Below, piece after piece: positions 8,624 to 17,821 of a DNA stretch of 64,000 nucleotides. The DNA lies in assembly GCF_045629565.1 (NCBI RefSeq), contig NZ_JAZQRL010000100.1, positions 62,001 through 126,000 of the forward strand, written 5' to 3'. How positions within the stretch are numbered: the first letter of the stretch is position 1; each line of letters begins with the position of its first letter. The notes under the pieces are model-generated. The model saw only the letters and a program-made list of their open reading frames with translations, made no database searches and was not told where the DNA came from. This DNA is from Arcticibacter sp045629565. GTDB taxonomy: Bacteria > Bacteroidota > Bacteroidia > Sphingobacteriales > Sphingobacteriaceae. Position numbers and translations under genes: made by a program.

Positions 8624-10729
8624 ATGAGGGGATCTCCATTTATGTTGAAGCAGCAGTCTTCGATATGGTTATTTATTATGGTGTTTGGTTTCATCGCTAC
8701 CGGTGTTAAGGCACAAAACAGTATGCAGGGAAGTAGTGGAACGCAAAAAAAGTTTGTTCATAAAGGCGCGGGCAATCCCTATCTGCCTTTATGGGAGCAT
8801 TTACCCGATGGCGAACCCCGCGTATTCGAGGATCCTGACAACCCCGGTAAATACCGTGCTTACATTATTGGCTCTCATGATTTGAGATTTACGAGTTATT
8901 GTGGCCCGGATATCAGAATGTGGTCGGCTCCGGTAGAAGATCTGTCCAGCTGGCGCGATGAAGGAGCTATCTTTACCTATGGAATTGACGGACAGTGGGA
9001 TGTGATGTATGCCCCGGATCTGGTGGAGGTAAAAAGAAAAGATGGTAAAAAAGAATATTACCTTTTTCCCCATAGCCGCGGCCCCAACCGCGAAGCCATG
9101 GTTGCCAGAGGAAGTCGCCCTGACGGACCATTTACCCCTGTTAACTTAACAGAAGATGGGAAGCGTACTGTTCCGGGAAGTATCCTGGGATTTGACCCTG
9201 CGGTGTATATTGAATACATAACTGATCCTCAGGATCCTGATTTTGAGATAGGCTTCCGTGCATATGGCTTCTGGGGATTTCAAAGGTCAATGGCGGCGGA
9301 ATTGGATCAGAATACCTTGTATTCACTCAGACCAGGGAAGGAGATTATCAACTACCTTTTACCTGCCAGTCACCGGTATGGCGTTATTCGTGATCCCAAG
9401 GGAACAACATATCCGAATATCTATAAAGAAGAGGATCTTGGATCATTTAACTTTTTTGAGGCATCTTCTATCCGTAAGGTGGGTAACAAGTATATCACGG
9501 TCTACAGTGGGTATTCGGGTCCTGAGTATGGGGTGAGCAGTTCCAATTCTACATTACGCTATGCGATTGGAGACTCGCCTTTAGGACCCTGGAAAAGTGG
9601 CGGTGTTCTGGTGGATTCCCGTGCTCCTGTGTTGAATCAGGATGGCACTGCGATAGAAACCACCAACGCAGGTCACAATACTCATGGTAGTCTGGAACTG
9701 ATCAACGGGCAGTGGTATGTTTTCTACCATAGACCACCGAGAGGCTTTGGTTTTGCTCGTCAGGCAGTGGTTGCTCCGGTAACTATTAAGTGGGATGAAA
9801 AGCCGGTAGCTGAAGGAGGCACGCTATCCATCCGTGCGTTTGATCCATATGCGGAGGATAAGATATGGACGGCGAAAGACAGCAAAGGGATGGAATATAA
9901 AGGAGCTGAAGTGACTTCAGAAGGCTTCCATGTTTATGGTCTGGATCCTTACCAATATTACTCTGCCGGATACGCCAGCTATCTCTCTGATATCAGTACA
10001 CAACAGGATTCCTGGGATATCTGGGACAATCATATGCCCATTACTAAGGTGAAGAACGGCCATATCGTTGGCTATAAGTATTTTGGTTTCGGAGGTCTGG
10101 ACAAGGATCAACTGGGATTGAAGGCGTTTCAGGGAACGAAAGCGGGAAATCAGACGAAGTTTAACTTATTTATAACTCCCAAAACAACGGCATCTTTTAA
10201 GGTTGGTATATGGATAGACGGACCTTGGGACAATGCTGCATGGAAAGGCAAAAAGATCGGCGAAATAACGGTGCCCGCAAATGCGAAACAGGAAACTACT
10301 CAGTTTGCTGTTGATGTTTCTAAATTCGTAGATAACCTGGATAAGAAGCATGCCATCTATCTTGTGGCGGAAGGTGCTGATTCTGACGCGCTGTTTGATC
10401 TGATAGGGCTGGGGTTCTCGGCTAAAAACAAGAAGATTGTTCGTCCGGTTGTACCCGAGATAAAAATTGCAGTCAATGGGAAAGCTATTAATATTCCTGA
10501 CACTCCGGTCAGATCTACCAACGCCAATGGTCTTGTCGGATATGATGTATATCAGGCAAGTTATAAGGTTCCATCTTCTGAAACGGGAGTACCAAAGCTA
10601 ACCGCTTCTTCAAATAATAAGAACGTAAAAGTGACTATCAAGCAAGCGGAATCGGCATCTGGCACTGCTACTGTGAATTTTGATTATAATGGCATGATTA
10701 AGACCTATCACGTCGTGTTAAGCCAATAA
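8624..10729 (+). CDS. Secreted glycoside hydrolase, GH43-like five-bladed propeller
   Basis: 701 residues from 8624; the ATG at 8642 (695 residues) begins the signal peptide more cleanly (MLKQQSSIWLFIMVFGFIA, cut after VKAQ). Residues 45-410 form a GH43-type beta-propeller: GEPRVFEDPDNPGKYRAYI holds the Asp near the first blade, VMYAPDLVEV the middle acidic residue, and FFEASSIRKVGNKYI the Glu expected of the acid. A second domain (about 430-600) with FNLFITPKTTASFKVGIWID resembles a CBM6-like beta-sandwich, and residues 610-701 form another small beta domain. Likely substrates are arabinose- or xylose-containing side chains. It stands outside the SusC/D loci. The exact GH43 subfamily is not resolved. 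Confidence 0.8.
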   Translation: MRGSPFMLKQQSSIWLFIMVFGFIATGVKAQNSMQGSSGTQKKFVHKGAGNPYLPLWEHLPDGEPRVFEDPDNPGKYRAYIIGSHDLRFTSYCGPDIRMWSAPVEDLSSWRDEGAIFTYGIDGQWDVMYAPDLVEVKRKDGKKEYYLFPHSRGPNREAMVARGSRPDGPFTPVNLTEDGKRTVPGSILGFDPAVYIEYITDPQDPDFEIGFRAYGFWGFQRSMAAELDQNTLYSLRPGKEIINYLLPASHRYGVIRDPKGTTYPNIYKEEDLGSFNFFEASSIRKVGNKYITVYSGYSGPEYGVSSSNSTLRYAIGDSPLGPWKSGGVLVDSRAPVLNQDGTAIETTNAGHNTHGSLELINGQWYVFYHRPPRGFGFARQAVVAPVTIKWDEKPVAEGGTLSIRAFDPYAEDKIWTAKDSKGMEYKGAEVTSEGFHVYGLDPYQYYSAGYASYLSDISTQQDSWDIWDNHMPITKVKNGHIVGYKYFGFGGLDKDQLGLKAFQGTKAGNQTKFNLFITPKTTASFKVGIWIDGPWDNAAWKGKKIGEITVPANAKQETTQFAVDVSKFVDNLDKKHAIYLVAEGADSDALFDLIGLGFSAKNKKIVRPVVPEIKIAVNGKAINIPDTPVRSTNANGLVGYDVYQASYKVPSSETGVPKLTASSNNKNVKVTIKQAESASGTATVNFDYNGMIKTYHVVLSQ

Positions 10730-10762
10730 ACTAAACATCGGGGTGCGCTCTCAACGTTCACC

Positions 10763-10797
10763 ATATTCAAGGGGAAGGCTTACTTTCCCTTGAATAT
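10763..10797. terminator. 15-bp stem-loop after the GH43 gene
   Basis: The arms 10763-10777 and 10783-10797 pair along 15 bases with one G-U wobble around a 5-base loop. There is no long U run after it on the plus strand (TTCGC follows), so it may act as a weak terminator or an mRNA-stabilising hairpin. It overlaps the end of the LytTR relic. Confidence 0.5.
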
Positions 10798-10940
10798 TTC
10801 GCTTTCAAGCTTTTTGACGGTTAAACAGAGCCCTTCTGCTGCTGTCTGCTTAAGGAGGTACCCTACAGAAACCTCTTCAAAGCCTTCATGACGTATTGGT
10901 CATAGGTGGTAGTGAAAATTAATGGCATGCGAATGAATGA
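10780..10940 (-). pseudogene. Relic of a LytTR-family response regulator receiver domain
   Basis: On the minus strand, about 10935-10880 reads RMPLIFTTTYDQYVMKA, the beta4-alpha4 signature of LytTR-type receivers (family form: IIFTTAYDQYALKAF). One frame later it goes on as GFEEVSVGYLLKQTAAEG, matching the family's DYLLKPI segment with the conserved Lys-Pro changed to Lys-Gln, then VKKLESEIFKGK and a stop at 10780. The phospho-Asp half and the DNA-binding domain are gone. A frameshift plus truncation make this a dead fragment. Confidence 0.7.
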
Positions 10941-10997
10941 AGATCATTATATCTGTTCAATTTGCTAACTTGTTATTGATTCACAACCAATTATAAC

Positions 10998-12455
10998 ATG
11001 ACACAAAAATCAGATGAACCTAACGACGTTTCGAGAAGAAACTTTGTTAAGACAAGTGCTTTGGCGGCAGCCAGCTTCTTAATCGTTCCGCGTTTTGTTT
11101 TGGGCGGAAAGGGATATATTGCTCCCAGCGATCGTCTCCAGATAGCAGCCGTAGGTGTAGGAGGCAAAGGCCAAAGTGATATTGCTTCTTTCGCAGCAAC
11201 GGGAAAGGCAGACATCGCCTTTCTCTGTGATGTTGACAGGCGTCGTGCTGCTACCAGCGTAAACGCTTTCCCGAAAGCAAAATACTACGAAGACTGGCGC
11301 GAGCTTCTGGATAAAGAGTCTAAAAGAATCGATGCGGTATCCATTGCTACGCCCGATCATAACCACGCTATCAACACCCTGGCAGCTATGCAATTGGGCA
11401 AACATGTGTTTGTGCAGAAGCCGCTCACCCACGACATATACGAAGCCCGTATGCTTACAGAAGCAGCAAAAAAGTATAAGGTGATTACCCAGATGGGGAA
11501 TCAGGGGGCGTCAAATGATGGAGTCCGGCAGTTAACCGAATGGTATGATGCGGGTATTATCGGCGATGTACATACGGTATACTGCTGGACTGACCGTCCG
11601 GTATGGCCTCAGGGAATACCATGGCCTTCGGCCAAGGCTGCTATTCCGAAAGATTTGAACTGGGATTTATGGCTGGGGACGGCGCCGTTTAAGGACTACA
11701 TTGATAAACTCGTCCCCTTTAATTGGCGCGGCTGGTGGGATTATGGGACAGGGGCATTAGGAGATATGGGTTGCCACCTGGTACATGCGCCATTTAAGGT
11801 TCTTGGATTGCAGTATGCCAAAGATGTGCAGGCAAGTGTAGGAACTGTTTATGTTGATGAGTTTAAGCAAGGGTATTTCCCTGAAAGCTTTCCGCCGTCC
11901 AGCCACGTGACCCTTACTTTCCCAAAAACCGGTAAAACCAGGGGAGATGTAACTTTACATTGGATGGATGGCGGAATACAGCCCGTAAGACCAGATGAGC
12001 TCGGGGCTAATGAAATATTCGGAGATGGAGGCAACGGCACCTTATTTGTAGGTACTAAAGGTAAAATGATCGCCAGTACCTATGGCGACGACGCCAAGTT
12101 GCTGCCGACTTCCCGCACGGCCGAGGTAAACGTTAAGCAAAAATTGAAGCGTATCCCGGGACAGGCCGAAGGGCACTATGCGCAGTGGGTCGAAGCGTGT
12201 ATCGCAGGCTATGGTAATGCTGAGGTGAGTGCTCCCTTTGAAGAATCAGGTCCGCTTACAGAAGCGCTGCTGATGGCAAACCTCGCTATACGGGGGCACG
12301 ACATCAGAAGGCCAGGCGCAAATGGCGGATGGATCTCCCCCGGAAAGAGCCTCAAAATGTTATGGGACAATCAGAATATGCGTGTTACCAACTTTGAGGA
12401 GGTTAATCAGTTCGTGAAGAGGGACTATCGAAAAGGCTGGGGTATGGGTGGATAG
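10998..12455 (+). CDS. Tat-exported Gfo/Idh/MocA-family oxidoreductase
   Basis: 485 residues with a twin-arginine signal (SRRNFVKTSALAAASFLIV, residues 13-31). The Rossmann domain follows: LQIAAVGVGGKGQSDI (about 48-63) binds NAD(P), and HVFVQKPLTHDI carries the catalytic-region Lys; the usual EKP triplet is QKP here. The C-terminal half has the Gfo/Idh substrate domain with WWDYGTGALGDMGCHLVHAP, a hallmark of the periplasmic subgroup common in Bacteroidota. Members act on sugars, glycosides or inositols; the substrate is unknown. Export with folded cofactor through Tat fits an NAD-containing periplasmic enzyme. Confidence 0.88.
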   Translation: MTQKSDEPNDVSRRNFVKTSALAAASFLIVPRFVLGGKGYIAPSDRLQIAAVGVGGKGQSDIASFAATGKADIAFLCDVDRRRAATSVNAFPKAKYYEDWRELLDKESKRIDAVSIATPDHNHAINTLAAMQLGKHVFVQKPLTHDIYEARMLTEAAKKYKVITQMGNQGASNDGVRQLTEWYDAGIIGDVHTVYCWTDRPVWPQGIPWPSAKAAIPKDLNWDLWLGTAPFKDYIDKLVPFNWRGWWDYGTGALGDMGCHLVHAPFKVLGLQYAKDVQASVGTVYVDEFKQGYFPESFPPSSHVTLTFPKTGKTRGDVTLHWMDGGIQPVRPDELGANEIFGDGGNGTLFVGTKGKMIASTYGDDAKLLPTSRTAEVNVKQKLKRIPGQAEGHYAQWVEACIAGYGNAEVSAPFEESGPLTEALLMANLAIRGHDIRRPGANGGWISPGKSLKMLWDNQNMRVTNFEEVNQFVKRDYRKGWGMGG

Positions 12456-12538
12456 TGTATCAATGAAGCAGTTATGACCATCATCACTTTTGTTCTGTGA
12501 CATTTATCACCGAAATCTCCTTTCTATTATGAAGAGAT

Positions 12539-14224
12539 TTGGGGAAACAAAAAGAGGTGAAATACATTATTATTGGTGCTGTGGCTGGGGGAGCCAGTAC
12601 TGCAGCGCGATTGAGAAGGTTAGACGAACATGCCGAAATAGTAATTTTCGAAAAGGGGCAATACATATCATACGCCAACTGCGGACTTCCATACTACATA
12701 GGGAATGTGATTAAGGACAGGAATAAGCTGTTTGTGCAAACGGCCACTTCCTTTGCTGCGAGGTTTAATGTAGACGTTAGAGTGAGCACCGAAGTGAAAA
12801 CGATCAATCGCGCAGAGAGGACAGTCACAGCCATTGATTTGCTGAGTGGCGTAGCGTATACCGAATCATACGACAAACTGGTATTGTCGCCCGGTGCCAA
12901 TCCAGTCCGACCAGCCTTGCCCGGGATGCAGCATGAGGGCATCTTTACGGTACGAAATGTGGCTGATACTGACTATATTAAAGCGTTTATTGCCCGGACA
13001 AAAGCTAAAGAGGCTGTGATAATCGGTGCTGGTTTCATTGGCCTGGAGATGGCCGAAAACCTTCATGAACTCGGTTTGGTGGTGAACGTCGTAGAGATGA
13101 GTAACCAGATCCTTGCTCCGGTCGACTTGCCTATAGCTGCTATCGCGCAGACGCATCTCCGGCGAAAGGGTATCAAGCTTTATCTGAACTCTGCTGTCAA
13201 AGGGTTTGAAAGGCAAGAAGGTCAGTTGAAGGTGCAATTACAGGGTAATATATCGATTGATGCGGATCTTGTGATACTTTCTATCGGCGTCAGGCCCGAC
13301 ACCCGCCTGGCAGAGAAAGCAAACCTTAAAATTGGCCGGGCCGGCGGAATCTGGGTGAATGACTATCTGCAAACTTCAGATCCCGATATTTATGCTGTTG
13401 GTGATGCTATCGAATTTCCCCATCCTATATCCAATCTGCCGGCGCTTACCTTTTTAGCGGGACCTGCCAATAAACAGGGTAGAATGTGCGCCAACAACCT
13501 TGTGCTGGGTAACAGGCAAAAGTATATGGGATCAATAAATACAGCCATCGTTAAATTTTTCGATCTTTCCATAGGTGTGGCGGGGGTGGCCGTGAAACAG
13601 CTGGAACGAAACGGAATTCCTCATCTTGTCGCCACTATTCATGGCAACTCTCATGCCGGTTATTATCCCGGTGCTCAGCTGATGACGATACAAATTGCTT
13701 TTTCTCCTGAAAGCGGGCAGCTCTTAAGTGCACAGGTCATTGGCGGAGAAGGTGTAGATAAACGTCTTGATCTCCTTTCTTTGGTGATCAAAAATAAGGG
13801 GACTATTCATGAATTAACAGAATTAGAACATGCTTATGCGCCTCCGTTTTCCTCGGCTAAAGACCCTGTAAACATGGTGGGCTTCGTAGCGGAAAATATC
13901 ATGCATGACCGGTTGAAAGTGATCGATTGTGTCAGACTGCGCTCTGTGGAGCATGATGCTGTTTTAATTGACGTCCGTACACCCGGAGAATTTGCACAGG
14001 GCACCATTGAAGGCGCTCTCAACATCCCGCTGGATGAAATCAGAGGTCGCCTGTCTGAAATTCCTGCTGAGAAACCCGTATATATATTCTGCCAGCAGGG
14101 AATGCGCGGTTACCTGGCTCAACGGATTCTCGTGCAAAACGGCTTTCATCATGTCACTAATCTTTCCGGCGGGTATCTGCTATGGAAGTTCTATAGCGAT
14201 GAGGACGCTCTCGTCAACCCCTGA
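12539..14224 (+). CDS. CoA-disulfide reductase with C-terminal rhodanese domain
   Basis: 561 residues of the CoADR-RHD fusion type. The FAD site is YIIIGAVAGGASTAARLRRL (residues 9-28), the active Cys lies in SYANCGLPYYIG (about 45-56), the NAD site is AVIIGAGFIGLEMAENL and the second FAD motif is DIYAVGDAIEF. Residues 465-555 are a rhodanese domain with the Cys loop IFCQQGMRGYLA. It reduces CoA disulfide, persulfides or polysulfides with NAD(P)H. The start is odd: there is no in-frame ATG before the FAD motif, and the frame is closed by a TGA at 12530, so translation must begin at the TTG at 12539 or the GTG at 12557. Confidence 0.88.
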   Translation: MGKQKEVKYIIIGAVAGGASTAARLRRLDEHAEIVIFEKGQYISYANCGLPYYIGNVIKDRNKLFVQTATSFAARFNVDVRVSTEVKTINRAERTVTAIDLLSGVAYTESYDKLVLSPGANPVRPALPGMQHEGIFTVRNVADTDYIKAFIARTKAKEAVIIGAGFIGLEMAENLHELGLVVNVVEMSNQILAPVDLPIAAIAQTHLRRKGIKLYLNSAVKGFERQEGQLKVQLQGNISIDADLVILSIGVRPDTRLAEKANLKIGRAGGIWVNDYLQTSDPDIYAVGDAIEFPHPISNLPALTFLAGPANKQGRMCANNLVLGNRQKYMGSINTAIVKFFDLSIGVAGVAVKQLERNGIPHLVATIHGNSHAGYYPGAQLMTIQIAFSPESGQLLSAQVIGGEGVDKRLDLLSLVIKNKGTIHELTELEHAYAPPFSSAKDPVNMVGFVAENIMHDRLKVIDCVRLRSVEHDAVLIDVRTPGEFAQGTIEGALNIPLDEIRGRLSEIPAEKPVYIFCQQGMRGYLAQRILVQNGFHHVTNLSGGYLLWKFYSDEDALVNP

Positions 14225-14285
14225 TTGTAAGGAAGTTTTACAAAAAGTTGCCAAACTTAGCGGTGTCCTGAGTTGTTACAAAAGC

Positions 14286-15281
14286 ATGAACAAGATAATC
14301 CTGCTAAACAGACGACCTGAAGGGAAACCCACATTGGATGATTTCAAATTCGCAGAAGAGGAGATACCCGCTCTTTCAGAGGGTAATGTTCTCCTGAAAA
14401 CGCTGTATGTATCTGTGGATCCTTACCTGCGAGGGAGGATGGCAGATGCGAAGTCATACGTGCCTCCTTTTGAACTCGGTAAGCCTGTGCAATCTGCTGT
14501 TGTGGCCGAGGTGCTGGAATCGAACCGTGACAGCTTCAGCAAGGGCGACTTTGTTACCGGCCTGCTCGACTGGAAGGAATATCAGGTGGTTGAAGGGAAG
14601 GGACTGAACAAGGTCGACGCTCATGCAGCTGATCTTTCTGCTTATCTGGGTATACTGGGTATGACGGGGCTGACTGCTTATTTTGGTCTTACAGAGATCG
14701 GGAGGCCAAAAGAGGGCGAGACGCTGGTCGTCTCCGGTGCGGCTGGTGCCGTTGGTAGTGTAGTCGGTCAAATCGGCAAAATATTCGGATGCAAAGTGAT
14801 TGGCATTGCGGGAAGTGACGAAAAGATTGAACAACTCCAATCGAAATTCAAATTTGATGCCGGTATCAACTATAAAACTACCAAGGATATGACAAAAGCG
14901 GTTGCTGATGCTGCTCCTGACGGTGTCGATATCTATTTTGATAACGTCGGAGGGGAGGTGTCAGATGCTGTACTCGCAAATATCAATAATTTAGGACGAG
15001 TGCCGGTTTGTGGCGCAATATCATCATACAATGATACCGAGGTTTCTCTGGGGCCGAGATTACAACCTATAATAGTCAAAAACAGTGTTTTAATGCAGGG
15101 ATTTATCGTTTCCAATTACGGCGCCAAATTCCCGGAAGGCATTAAGCAGCTGACCAAATGGTTACAGGAAGGAAAGCTGACTTACACAGAAACCGTCGTT
15201 AATGGCTTTGACCAGATACCGCAGGCATTTATCGATTTATTTGATGGTAAAAATAACGGAAAGATGGTAGTAAAGGTATGA
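14286..15281 (+). CDS. Zinc-independent NADP-dependent MDR oxidoreductase (CurA/PTGR-like)
   Basis: 331 residues from the ATG at 14286; the frame is open further upstream, but that part overlaps the rhodanese domain of the preceding gene and has no family character. MNKIILLNRRPEGKPTLDDF and VDPYLRGRMAD are typical of the leukotriene-B4-dehydrogenase/CurA branch of medium-chain reductases, and VSGAAGAVGSVVGQIGKI (about 151-168) is the NADPH motif. No zinc-binding Cys cluster is present. These enzymes reduce the double bond of alpha,beta-unsaturated ketones and aldehydes, detoxifying reactive carbonyls. It follows the CoADR gene by about 60 bases on the same strand. Confidence 0.88.
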   Translation: MNKIILLNRRPEGKPTLDDFKFAEEEIPALSEGNVLLKTLYVSVDPYLRGRMADAKSYVPPFELGKPVQSAVVAEVLESNRDSFSKGDFVTGLLDWKEYQVVEGKGLNKVDAHAADLSAYLGILGMTGLTAYFGLTEIGRPKEGETLVVSGAAGAVGSVVGQIGKIFGCKVIGIAGSDEKIEQLQSKFKFDAGINYKTTKDMTKAVADAAPDGVDIYFDNVGGEVSDAVLANINNLGRVPVCGAISSYNDTEVSLGPRLQPIIVKNSVLMQGFIVSNYGAKFPEGIKQLTKWLQEGKLTYTETVVNGFDQIPQAFIDLFDGKNNGKMVVKV

Positions 15282-15390
15282 TGGCTCCTGTTTAGGGAAA
15301 GAAGAAAGCCTTGTCATCCCCGGAACATGAACAGCATAGCATACGTCATACCCGGACTTAGAAAATACGAGAAGCTTTTTTGTCAGGCGA

Positions 15391-15430
15391 AAAAAAAGCC
15401 GGTCGATTTAATGACCGGCTTTTTCTTTTT
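15391..15430. terminator. Bidirectional intrinsic terminator
   Basis: Arms AAAAAGCCGGTC (15393-15404) and GACCGGCTTTTT (15413-15424) pair perfectly over 12 bases around an 8-base loop, with T runs on both strands. It separates the MDR gene from the convergent arginine decarboxylase gene, whose stop starts at 15429. Confidence 0.9.
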
Positions 15431-16814
15431 ATGTATATCCAAGGATTTTCATTACCTGTTTGCTGTTTTGCTCTTCGCCGAAGACTTCGAAGTTGAAAGT
15501 CTCGTCGCGGTTTCTTCGGATCAGCACATGCTTAGGAGAGGGAAGAAGACAGTGATGAATTCCTCCGTATCCGCTGAGCACTTCCTGGTAAGCTCCCGTA
15601 TGGAAGAAACCAAGGTACTGAACTTTTCTCGTTTTAGGCATGAACACACTGTTCATATGCGCTTCCTGATTATAGTAGTCCTGACCATCGCAGGTAATAC
15701 CCCCCAGATTGACGCGTTCGTACTCAGAGTCCCAGTTATTAACCGGCACCAAAATATACTTTTGATTCAATGCCCAAACATCCGGCAAATTGGTGATAAA
15801 TGAACCATCCAGCATCAGCCATTTCTCACGGTCGTTCTGTTGTTTACGGCCCAATACCTTATACAGTATGCCAGATGCCTCAGCGACAGTATATTTCCCG
15901 AATTCGGTCACGATATCCGGTTCCTCCACATCATGCTCAGCGCAGATTTCCTTGATACGTTTGACGATCTCGTTTACCATGTATTCGTAGTCAAAGTCGA
16001 ATACCAGGGAATCTTTGAAAGGCATACCACCACCGATGTCCAGGATGGAAAGGGCGGGGTTGATCTTCTTGAACTTGCAGTAAAGCGTCACGTACTTCTC
16101 CAGCTCATTCCAGTAATAAGGTGTATCGGAGATACCGGAGTTGATAAAGAAGTGCAGCAGCGTTACCTCAAAGTTCGGGTTTGTGGCGATCTTGTTGTTA
16201 TAGAAGTCGATGATGTCTTCCATTCGGATGCCCAGCCGCGAAGTATAGAATTGAGAATCAGGCTGCTCCTCTGCCGCAATACGGATGCCCAGGCTGCAGG
16301 GAATGTCCAGTTCATCATCATAAAGATTGAACTCTTCTTTATTGTCCAGTACGGGGATGATGTTTTTAAACCCATCATGAAGCATATCCACGATATACTG
16401 TTTGTACTGATACGTTTTAAAGCCATTACAGATCACGGTAATATCCTTCGAAACAGTTCCTTTCTTTTCAAGGGCATCGATCATCGGCAGATCAAAAGCA
16501 GAAGATGTTTCCAGGTGAATATCATTCTTCAAAGCTTCTTCTACGACATGCTTGAAATGGGAACTCTTTGTACAGTAGCAGTACATGTATGTACCACGGT
16601 AGTTATTATTTATGATGGCTTGCTGAAAGAGGATTTTCGCCTTCTGTATCTTCTTCGTGATCAGCGGCAAATAGGTAAAACGTAGGGGAGTACCGTACGT
16701 TTCGATCATCTCCATCAGGTTCAGGTCGTGGAAGTATAGCTCGTCGTCTATTACTTCAAATCCTTCCTGCGGAAATCCTACACTCAGGTCAAGAAATTCT
16801 TCGTAGCTCTGCAT
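15429..16814 (-). CDS. speA: PLP-dependent arginine decarboxylase
   Basis: 461 residues of the alanine-racemase-fold decarboxylase family, in the shorter form found in Bacteroidota. CTKSSHFKHVVEEAL (about 79-93) stands where the PLP Lys is found, SILDIGGGMPF (about 255-265) is the glycine-rich phosphate loop, and the C-terminal part ends in FHTGAYQEVLSGYGGIHHC, the conserved segment before the active-site Cys region. It makes agmatine from arginine, the first step towards putrescine and spermidine. It is third in a leftward block after the arginine deiminase and CtlX genes, but a 78-base gap leaves room for its own promoter. The call to arginine rather than another amino acid rests on family resemblance. 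Confidence 0.85.
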   Translation of the reverse strand: MQSYEEFLDLSVGFPQEGFEVIDDELYFHDLNLMEMIETYGTPLRFTYLPLITKKIQKAKILFQQAIINNNYRGTYMYCYCTKSSHFKHVVEEALKNDIHLETSSAFDLPMIDALEKKGTVSKDITVICNGFKTYQYKQYIVDMLHDGFKNIIPVLDNKEEFNLYDDELDIPCSLGIRIAAEEQPDSQFYTSRLGIRMEDIIDFYNNKIATNPNFEVTLLHFFINSGISDTPYYWNELEKYVTLYCKFKKINPALSILDIGGGMPFKDSLVFDFDYEYMVNEIVKRIKEICAEHDVEEPDIVTEFGKYTVAEASGILYKVLGRKQQNDREKWLMLDGSFITNLPDVWALNQKYILVPVNNWDSEYERVNLGGITCDGQDYYNQEAHMNSVFMPKTRKVQYLGFFHTGAYQEVLSGYGGIHHCLLPSPKHVLIRRNRDETFNFEVFGEEQNSKQVMKILGYT

Positions 16815-16892
16815 TTATAATATTAAAATTTGTGCAAAAGTGTAATTTTTTAATGAATAATATTTCCTTAAAATCGCTAAAGATTTAAATGT

Positions 16893-17816
16893 TTACAATA
16901 ACGTGGTTTTAGGAGGGTGGATTTCCGCTATCATACAGCGCGCGCTACCTCCGCCGATGCGCTCTATAGTGGTTAATGGAGAATAAATGATTTTTCCGTA
17001 ACGGGTTAATGCGCTGTGTTGTGTCTCGGTCAATGCGCTATAAGCGCCTGACGACATTACGATCAGGCTTTCGCCTTCCGTGTTTTCGATCTGTAATATA
17101 TTCGCCGCAAAATGATTCATCTGATCTAATGACACGGGAATGATCTCTTTATTCGTTTCGATAAGGGAACTCAAAAAAGTGCTTCTTTCTTTCTCGTCAT
17201 GAATGGCTTCCAGACAAACCAGGGCAAAGCCTCTGCCTATACATGTCATCACGTTAGTGTGATATATCGGTCTGCCAGCGTGATCAGTGGCATGGAAGGT
17301 TACCGTATCGTAGTTCAACAGGTTCGCGGCGTAGTTAAGCACATCGGGATGCGTCCGCGTGGAGATAGAAGCATAGGCAATAGAAAAATCCCGGTCGATG
17401 ACCATGCTGCCTGTTCCTTCGAGAAACTTTCCACTCAGCTCAAAAAAGCTCAGGTCTACAAAATGCTTGAAGCGGTAACCGTTCTGTATGGCCTTTACAA
17501 TGTCCATTCTTCTCTCCGCACGTCTGTTTTCCGCTTCTACAGGATAGATGATGAGCGTACCGTCTTCGTGCGTGGAGATCCAGTTATTTGGAAAAATGGC
17601 ATCGGGGGTATCCTGCTCCGGATCGTCGTCTACTACTAATATCAGCACCTTATTATCGCGCAGCAAGGCCACAAAGCGGTCGAATTCGCGAAGTACCTGC
17701 TCATGAACCTGCTCGTTTGCTAAAGGGGCCTTCTGAAAAACATTACTAGCGGCCGTCTGCACGTTAAATGCGAATTCCGAAGGCCTGATCATCAATAGTC
17801 TGGATGTCGTTTGCAT
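16893..17816 (-). CDS. ctlX: Citrulline utilization hydrolase CtlX (guanidino-group-modifying fold)
   Basis: 307 residues from the ATG at 17816, which lies 5 bases after the stop of the arginine deiminase gene; the longer frame from 17858 would overlap that gene. The fold is that of amidinotransferases and arginine deiminases: IFPNNWISTHEDG binds substrate, EGTGSMVIDR carries the Glu, RPIYHTNVMTCIGRG the His, and IGGGSARCMIAEI near the C-terminus the nucleophilic Cys. CtlX proteins are named for a role in citrulline breakdown. Placed behind an arginine deiminase, it would consume the citrulline formed there. Confidence 0.82.
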   Translation of the reverse strand: MQTTSRLLMIRPSEFAFNVQTAASNVFQKAPLANEQVHEQVLREFDRFVALLRDNKVLILVVDDDPEQDTPDAIFPNNWISTHEDGTLIIYPVEAENRRAERRMDIVKAIQNGYRFKHFVDLSFFELSGKFLEGTGSMVIDRDFSIAYASISTRTHPDVLNYAANLLNYDTVTFHATDHAGRPIYHTNVMTCIGRGFALVCLEAIHDEKERSTFLSSLIETNKEIIPVSLDQMNHFAANILQIENTEGESLIVMSSGAYSALTETQHSALTRYGKIIYSPLTTIERIGGGSARCMIAEIHPPKTTLL

Positions 17817-17821
17817 ATTAA

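Noticed and set aside
15840..16685. A 281-codon rightward frame
   Set aside because: It is the antisense shadow of the arginine decarboxylase gene.
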